A stretch of DNA of 64,000 nt from Euonymus europaeus. Taxonomy: Eukaryota > Streptophyta > Magnoliopsida > Celastrales > Celastraceae. The notes under the pieces were generated by a model, which did not search any database, was not told where the DNA came from, and saw only the letters and a list, made by a program, of their open reading frames with translations. Positions 57,897-64,000 of the stretch are shown here, piece after piece. The stretch is from the NCBI GenBank assembly GCA_963580455.1, contig OY756972.1, positions 6,029,001-6,093,000 on the forward strand, read 5' to 3'. Made by a program: the position numbers and the translations under genes. Numbering within the stretch: position 1 is the stretch's first letter; each line of letters starts with the position of its first letter.

Positions 57897-58309
57897 TGGA
57901 TTTATGTAAGTGGATTGGGACTGTAGGTACATCCGTGCTGGGCATTACTTATTCCTGCATTTTTTTTTGTTAAATGACTTTTAGCTGCGCTTTTTGTAAA
58001 TCATAAAGTCATGCCCAGCACAGATGTACCTGCGCTTTATGTATTTTACCTGCTCTTCCATAAGCGCAGGTAAAACTTAGCAGCGGTTAAACAACCGCAG
58101 CAAAAAGGTATGATGACTATAGCTGCAGTTCTTTTTCTAACAACGGTTTACAGAACCGCTGGTATAAGATAGCAGCGGTTACGTATAAACGCTTGCAACG
58201 TTCTCATAACCACCGGTTAAGTAACCGCAGGTATAACCTATAGCAGAGGTTTTCTTTGCATCTATACCAACGGTTTAAACTACTGGTGCAGGGGTCTTCT
58301 GTCGTAGTG
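57897..58309. mobile_element. right end of a CACTA element with palindromic subterminal repeats
   Basis: Ends TTCTGTCGTAGTG, the inverse of a CACTACGACAGAA terminus. Before it lie at least five short palindromic repeats built on 'gcagcggtt' and 'aaccgc' (58077-58280), the typical subterminal layout. A long hairpin is formed by 57930-57950 and 58011-58036 (core 'tgctgggcat'). The matching left end is not seen in this window, or was lost. The Transposase_24 remnant upstream fits the same element. Confidence 0.75.
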
Positions 58310-58416
58310 TCCATACAAGCTCCAAGAGCGGATAAGGCGAAACAAAGGCATTCCATGCATCTCGGAAAAAAACAAGTCCAAACAAATCCCAAAAGCCTAT
58401 TCGATGATGATTTTTA

Positions 58417-59680
58417 GGGTTTGTTTGGAATGAGATTTTAGAAGATTTGGGGAGGTTTCATTTTTAACGAAACTCCGTTTGGTGGAAAGTTTCGCGAGGT
58501 TTTGCGAAACTTTAATGAAACCTCCCCAAACCTCCATTTCAAAGCAAAAAAGAAACCTCCAAATTGAGGGTTTGGGGAGGTTTTATCCTAGAATAAAAAT
58601 AAAAAGATGAAAAATGCCCCTTACCCAAATACAATACAAATAAAAATATAATCAATTAAACAAAAATGCTCCTATGCAAAAATGTCATTTTTCAAAATGA
58701 AAAACAAGCAAGTTGAGGTTAGACACATAATTCATTTAATACAGCGTGTTTACTTACCAGATCTCGAACCCAAGCCCATTCTCTTAGCTCGGTATGACCT
58801 GACCCTTTCTTTAAACTCGAGATGATCTACACCCCATCCCGCATCTCGAGATGACCTGAGCCATTCCAAGAACCTCAAGATGACCCTCGCCATTTCCGAA
58901 CCCTGGGATTATCTGGGCCAGGACCCTAGGATGACCCGAGCCCGATCCCAAATCCAGAATGACTCTGGCCCATTCTTGGACCTCAGTATTATCCGAGTGT
59001 GATCACAGACCTCGGGATGACCAAGGCCCAATCCAAAATCCGAAATGACCGGAGTCTGATTATGACCCCGAGATGACCAAGTCCAATATTGGACTCCACG
59101 ATGACTCGGGCCCGATCCCGGACCTTGGGATGGCCCAGGCCTTATCACGGACCTCGTGATGTTCTGGGTCGGATCCTGAACCTAGATGATCCGAGCCAGA
59201 TCTTGACTCTGGGATGACCCGGGCCCAATCCCAAAGCTCAAGATGATTTGGGTTCGTTATCAAACCTTGACATGCCCCTGAACACAGGATGACTCTAGAA
59301 TGATCCTGGATCTTAACATGACCCCAGGGCATTATTGGGCCCTACCAATACCTTAGCATGATCCCGTACTCCGGATCATTCAGGCTAGTTATCGAACACT
59401 GACCTATCCGAGACCCAATTCCAAGTGACTATTTCATTTGTGCACTTAAACTTAATACAAACCAATCAATAAACTTGAACTTAATACAAAAACTTGTAAA
59501 CATAAACAATTAATTTTAAGGGCATTTAAGTACTTTCAAATTTAAAAAATGTTATAAAACTTCTTTTTTTGAAAACTTCTACCAAACAAGGTTTCATGAA
59601 ACCTTTTAAAACTTCACTTCCTGAAACTCCCTAAAACCTCACCTCTTATAACCTCCCCAAACCTCCATCCAAACACAGCC
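58417..59680. mobile_element. PIF/Harbinger-like non-autonomous element enclosing a minisatellite
   Basis: 1264 bp. Ends are inverted and imperfect: GGGTTTGTTTGGAATGAG on the left and, complemented, GGCTGTGTTTGGATGGAG on the right, both followed by a gtttggggaggtt-type block. Flanks are TTA (58414-58416) and TTG (59681-59683), a near match to a 3-bp duplication. The middle is a 29-bp minisatellite. No transposase is encoded. Confidence 0.65.
58790..59415. repeat. 29-bp minisatellite, GC-rich
   Basis: About 20 imperfect units of 27-29 bp such as 'ggacctcgggatgacccg' plus 'ggcccgatccc'. The GC content is far above the surroundings. Open stretches on the minus strand with Gly/Pro/Ser/Trp-rich translations are a by-product of the repeat. 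Confidence 0.88.
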
Positions 59681-59683
59681 TTG

Positions 59684-60133
59684 AGCTAGCTTGATTGTCT
59701 TGTTGCTTTTGGTGAGCCATAGCTGTTTAGAGAAGAAGATTTCTGAATCCAGTTTGCTTCTAGTTGAGGAAGAAGATGCATTGTGTGGGCTATTACTTTG
59801 GGTTTGATTTTATGGGTCTATAAGTTTTACTTGTAAGCCCAACATGTTTTATGTTTTGCCCTTCCTAGCTGGCCCATTCTCAGCTTTGCTGTGTCGTGCC
59901 TTTCTTCTTCCTTCTTCAATTTCAAACACAATGGTCTTGTGTCTTATCACTGAACATCTTGTACAGTGAGATAGATAGATGACCGTTGTTGCCTTCACTT
60001 GTATATATTGCCCTGTACAAAAACAGATTAGATTGGAATCAAGTTTACTTGATTATCTTCTTCTTCTCCCTCTTTCTTCAACTTCTAACGTAATACTCTG
60101 TATTGAAAATTTTTATTTCAAGTCATAGACTTT
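59684..60133 (+). repeat. probable 5' LTR and leader of copia E
   Basis: Noncoding sequence ending just before a primer-binding-like TGGTATCAAAG at 60134. The left LTR border was not determined. Pyrimidine-rich stretches near 60060-60085 resemble LTR ends. Confidence 0.45.
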
Positions 60134-60149
60134 TGGTATCAAAGGGACG

Positions 60150-61133
60150 ATGGTGAACACCAGATCAGCGAACAGCATGAATCCTATTTTGAAAACTGAG
60201 CCCAATGAACAACATTGAGATGAATGCTCCTAGTGTGCAAACTTTCAAACTAACTGGTGACAATTATACAATATCGAGTCAAAGAATCCTAAAAGCCTTG
60301 AAGGCAAGCAATAAAGTTGGCTTCATTGATGAAAGTTTGAAAAATACCCAGTGAGGGAGATGAGACCTTTGTGGCGTGGACCAACTGTGATTGCATAATC
60401 CAGACTTGGATCACAAATAACATTTCAGAGATATTTTTAGCAACCATGTCCGATAAGGACACAGTTTTGGATGAATATCAAAGATAGGTTCTCTTCTTTT
60501 AATGGTACAAGGGTCTTTGAAATTTCTCAACAGGTTTACTGCATAAGGCAAGATACTTTAACAGTGATAGAGTATTACACCAGACTCAAATCATTATGGG
60601 AGCAGTATGATCAACTTGATGAACAAGGAAGATGCGGATGCAATAAAGCACAGGTTAAACATCAAAGGGAGATGGTGACTCAATTCTTGATGGGATTGAA
60701 TGAATGCTTTCGTAATCTAAGTCGTCATATTTGGATGATGGAGCCACTACCAGAGTTAAACAAAGCTCTTGGTTTGATTAAAAAAGAAGAGACTCATATG
60801 AATATATGTAAGACGAGTCAGGCTATTCAAGAATCTATTGTTATGGCCATGAATTTTCAGGGAAATACTAACAATTCTAGTCAGTACAAAGGAAACAATA
60901 GAAAAGGCAATAAAACCTCACAGAATGAAAGAAACAAGAAAGATCAGTTTTGCAGATATTGCAAGATAAATAATCATATTCTGGACCAATGTTTCAAATT
61001 GGTAGGCTATCCTAAGGGAACTTCAAAAAGACAGAAATGTAGCTATGGTGGATATCAAGGAAAACATCACTCAGTAGACCAAGTGGAGACTTCTGCCCCA
61101 GTTGAGCACAAGGCTAATTTTTCATATGATTGA
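60150..61133 (+). pseudogene. copia E gag, frameshifted
   Basis: Starts at the ATG at 60150 (MVNTRSANSMNPILKTEP) and soon meets a stop. After shifts (VQTFKLTGDNYTISSQRILK near 60240, FVAWTNCDCIIQTWITNN near 60370), 60471-61133 is open and carries TVIEYYTRLKSLWEQYDQL, LMGLNECFRNLSRHIWMMEP and a variant zinc knuckle CRYCKINNHILDQC followed by FKLVGYPKG, typical of this Gag type. Confidence 0.83.
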
Positions 61134-62300
61134 TGGGGATTGTCTCGTTCATCAAAACCAAATTTGTAAATGAGAAGCAGACATCCACATCAGTAAGTCA
61201 AATGAACAATGCAAATGCTGGGACAAGAGGTAAATTTATTAAACCTAATTCTTTTAAATAGAATGGTGCTACAAACCATGTAGTATGTGATATGCATCCG
61301 TTAAATTTTATTATCACTTTATGTAATTGAATTGTCACATTGCCTGATGGTAGCACACTGCTTATAATACACAAAGGGACAGTGAAGTGAGGTGATAAAC
61401 TAATACTTAAGGATGTATTATGTGTTTCTAAGTTCTCATTTAATATGATATCAGTTAGTAAACTGACCAATGATAATAACATATCATTAAACTTTGAAAA
61501 TGATAGGTGTGTGATGCAAGACTTAGGAAAATACAAGAAGAGTGGAATGGGGATTTTGCATGAAGGGTTATACCTCATGGACACAGGAATAAGAACGACA
61601 CCTGAAGTTAGAAGTTTAAAACATTTTCCTAGGTTAAATTATGTAAGCTCAAAGGTGTGGCATTATAGGCTAGGCCATCCTTCCCCCAATGTAACAAGTA
61701 TGTTGCCTGATGGAATCCATTCTATCGAGGACTGTAATGTTGGTTCATTTAGTAAAATGAAAAGAAAGCCATTTGGTTATAGTACTTCTGTTTCAGAAAA
61801 TTATTTTGATCTAGTACATCTGGACATATGGGGACCTAGTCAAGGTGAATCAATAGAGGGATACAAATACCTTCTTACACTAGTAGATGATCACTCAAGA
61901 ACCACATGGATTTTCGTGATGAAAACTAAGACTGAAACTAGAAGTTGTATCGAGACCTTTGTGAACTTGGTTTTGATACAATTTGAAAAGAGGATTAAGA
62001 TCTTTAGAACTGATAATGGTGTAGAATTTCAGATGATAGATTTTTATGATAGGCTTGGGATAATTCATCAAAGAACATGTATATACACACCACAGAAGAA
62101 TGGTGTGGTTGAAAGGAAGCACCAACACTTATTGAATGTGGCTAGATCACTTAGAATACAGTTAGGCTTACTTGAAGAATACTGGAGCTGCTGTATTCAA
62201 ACTGCACCTTATAGTATATTGTTTGGTAAGGTTTTTGACTATACCCAATTGAAGGCATTTGGGTGTTTTTTGCATAGCAAAATCAAATAGACTAGTGATA
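61134..62300 (+). pseudogene. copia E protease trace and integrase
   Basis: Near 61259 the protease core reads NGATNHVVCD, with the active Asp and Ser changed, and stops follow. 61445-62290 is open: pre-integrase motif WHYRLGHPS, then a zinc region where one Cys is lost (CNVGSFSKMKRKPF), and an integrase core with HLDIWGPS, FRTDNGVEF and NGVVERKHQHL, so D, D and E are kept. A stop follows at 62288. Confidence 0.87.
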
Positions 62301-62726
62301 TCAAAATTTTAACACAGGTCTAAAGCATGTGTTTTTCTAGGATATCAATTTGGAGTAAAAGGCTAAAAGGTGATGGATTTAGAAAATAAAAATATGTTTG
62401 TTACCCGAGATGTCATATTCAAAGAAGATATGTTTCCTTTCTTGAAAGAAGCTACTAGTGAGGATGAGCAGGTTTTTTCAAGTCTAAGAAGAACTGATAA
62501 TGCAATTCCTTTAGACAGTCTAGGAAGTACTGATCAGACTAGTAATGAGTTAAATAAACAAAAGAAGAGAGTAAGGAGGCCACTGCAATACTTACAAGAA
62601 TATGAATGCAATGCTGTGTATTTACCTTATTTGAATATGCATCATGTTGAGCATTGTAAATTTGTAGATGTTGAGAATTTTTCTGCATCACATAGGTGTT
62701 TTCCTACTAAACTAATTAAAAGTTAA
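62301..62726 (+). pseudogene. copia E linker after integrase, end of element
   Basis: Encodes VTRDVIFKEDMFPF and RVRRPLQYLQEYEC, the linker found between integrase and reverse transcriptase. The homology ends at 62726, so the rest of pol is deleted. Confidence 0.75.
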
Positions 62727-63433
62727 ATAATTTTGTACCACCATGTTTGAAACGCTTTAATCCACTCAAAGTTGTCACCATACATTGTAATTAGTGGGAA
62801 GACAGAGCTATGTAATTGCAAAACTTACCAGAGAAAAATCTCAAATCATTTTTTATCACTCATAAACAAAATCCTCAAATCAGCTGGAGAAAAAAAATGA
62901 GATTTATGTTAGGGCTCAAGTGATTCAGACTTTCTATTGATGAGTTGTTCTTAAATGAAAACTGAGTCCTTATGGCAGTGCTCAAACTAAGCTAATCTAT
63001 AGGGGGCTGCTTTCTTGATTGAGAGTTGCTGTATAATTATTTTGGGTCTTATATAATCGGGTTTCCTTCTTTGTGGCCTACTTGTTTGGTTTGGCTTGTC
63101 TTTCATACTATGGTTCTACTCTATGTAAGGTTAGAATTTGTTCTTATATTTTGTGGGCTTAATGTTTATTGGTAGACTAGAGTAGCTTCCAGCGGGGGCA
63201 CTTTCTCATGGTGTTCTGCCTTGTTGCTTGGTTTGCTAGGCTTGTCCAGATTGTATAGCTTTTTAGACAATTAATATAATTAAATCTTATTGATAAAAAA
63301 AAACAAGTTGCAACCGTCGTCCAGATGAAACTGCCAGATAGTTGAACACATGTCGTTGAAAATATTTCAAGGAGTTAGACAATCTATGTGCTTTTGGGTT
63401 TCAGTTTAATAGGTTTACTGTAATGATGTGGAT
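62727..63433. other. noncoding DNA, possible LINE 3' end
   Basis: No coding domain is visible. About 63040-63303 looks like a LINE 3' untranslated region: GT-rich, ending in 'cttattgataaaaaaaaa' with a short A run at 63295-63303. No target duplication was found. Confidence 0.35.
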
Positions 63434-63553
63434 TCTATAAGCATAGAACCATGATTATTAATTGTTAACTATGACAGGTGAGTTTATTTCAAAAAAAAAA
63501 TTACTTAATTTTTGAAACTTTTAAAAAGTGTCTAGTTATCGTGCCTACATGAC
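63434..63553. repeat. third, partial copy of the P450 upstream block
   Basis: About 120 bp similar to 17140-17252, which directly precedes duplication unit 1: shared 'agcatagaaccatgat'-type start, the caggtga..tttatttc core with its A run, and 'cgtgcctacatgac' at the end. It is cut by the LTR element that starts near 63560. Confidence 0.7.
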
Positions 63554-63559
63554 CAATTG

Positions 63560-64000
63560 TGATCCGATCCTGAATGTGGCTTGAAATTTTGAAGAAGATC
63601 TAGAAAGAAAGAACAGGAAACTGTGATGTGGTCTTTTGTCTTGTAATGTTTTTATTGTTCTTTTAGTTGTTGTTCTTTTATGTCTTTGTCTTTTGTTCTT
63701 TGGGGTCTTTAAGTCTTTTCCCTTTGGTGTTTGTAGGGCATCCTTTAGTTTTAGTTAAGTCATGTGGTTGGCGGATGAGGACCGGAGTTAAACAAATTGA
63801 TAATCTATATTTGAATAGAAAGACCATCTTGGTGACTTTTCTGTTCTAGTTGTTGCATTGTGTGCTATTTCGTATCAGCACTTTCATTATTTGGTATTGA
63901 AGCCAGGTTTGGCATTCTTCAGATATGCCTCATGGTCGAAGTGGAGCTACGCGCGGTGGTCTCCAAACTAATCCACTTGAAATGGCTTATGAGCGCGATT
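63560..64000 (+). mobile_element. 5' end of an LTR retrotransposon leaving the window
   Basis: A candidate LTR (about 63560-63887, TG...CA) is followed by a primer-binding-like TGGTATTGAAGCCAGG at 63892-63907, close to the Met-tRNA complement. An ATG at 63925 starts an open frame, MPHGRSGATRGGLQTN and onward, to the window end. This would be gag; the superfamily cannot be decided from so little. Confidence 0.6.

Larger units (their letters stand above)
60134..62726 (+). mobile_element. Ty1/copia element E, 3'-truncated
   Basis: Primer-binding-like motif, gag, protease trace, integrase and the linker after integrase are present in order; reverse transcriptase, RNase H and 3' LTR are missing. 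The Gag and integrase style differ from elements A to D, suggesting a Retrofit/Ale-like lineage, stated with moderate confidence only. Confidence 0.82.

Noticed and set aside
58909..59332. Two overlapping open frames on the minus strand with Gly/Pro/Ser/Trp-rich translations
   Set aside because: They come from the 29-bp minisatellite; both frames are open because of the repeat, and no start context or domain supports a gene.

Overview
This is a gene-poor, AT-rich stretch of nuclear DNA from a flowering plant, most likely a dicot. The evidence is spliced genes with GT-AG introns, a tandem pair of CYP72A-type cytochrome P450 genes, and dense plant transposons: Ty1/copia, Ty3/gypsy of two kinds, an L1-type LINE, tRNA-derived SINEs, CACTA, MULE, hAT and PIF/Harbinger elements. 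I cannot name the species.

Layout. 1-17140: a young copia element (724-5336, minus) with near-identical LTRs and a 5-bp target duplication; an older 5'-truncated copia (6255-13392, plus) split by a nested SINE cluster (8219-8674) and by a nested non-autonomous CACTA element (10533-13065); a 5'-truncated LINE (13610-14811, minus) with a perfect 16-bp target duplication; then LTR-like noncoding DNA. The CACTA element has captured spliced pieces of a purple acid phosphatase gene and an MLO gene (a Pack-CACTA). 17255-26112: duplication unit 1, with an intact five-exon P450 (18587-21869) and a downstream degenerate minisatellite. 26118-36044: retroelement debris (gypsy pol fragment, a Tat/Ogre-like LTR, an internally deleted copia carrying a hAT MITE). 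36045-43205: duplication unit 2, with a second intact P450 (37597-40317) and its own copy of the minisatellite. 43206-58309: minisatellites, a 2.8-kb solo LTR with target duplication, and a broken Transposase_24 (En/Spm-associated) gene interrupted by another copia (50057-56928) and followed by a CACTA right end. 58310-64000: a PIF-like element filled with a 29-bp minisatellite, a truncated copia, a fragment of a third copy of the P450 upstream block (63434-63553), and the start of another LTR retrotransposon that runs off the window.

The only intact host genes I can support are the two P450s. They share exon lengths, splice phases, the TATA region and a distal G-box block. Both introns 1 were invaded at the same short AT-rich site by different DNA transposons. 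Their proteins differ most sharply at a seven-residue block just after the K-helix ExxR motif (substrate recognition site 5), while exon 3 and the following intron are almost identical. The P450 pair and the Pack-CACTA with its captured gene pieces are the parts most worth following up. No CRISPR array, prokaryotic operon or canonical tRNA or rRNA gene was seen.
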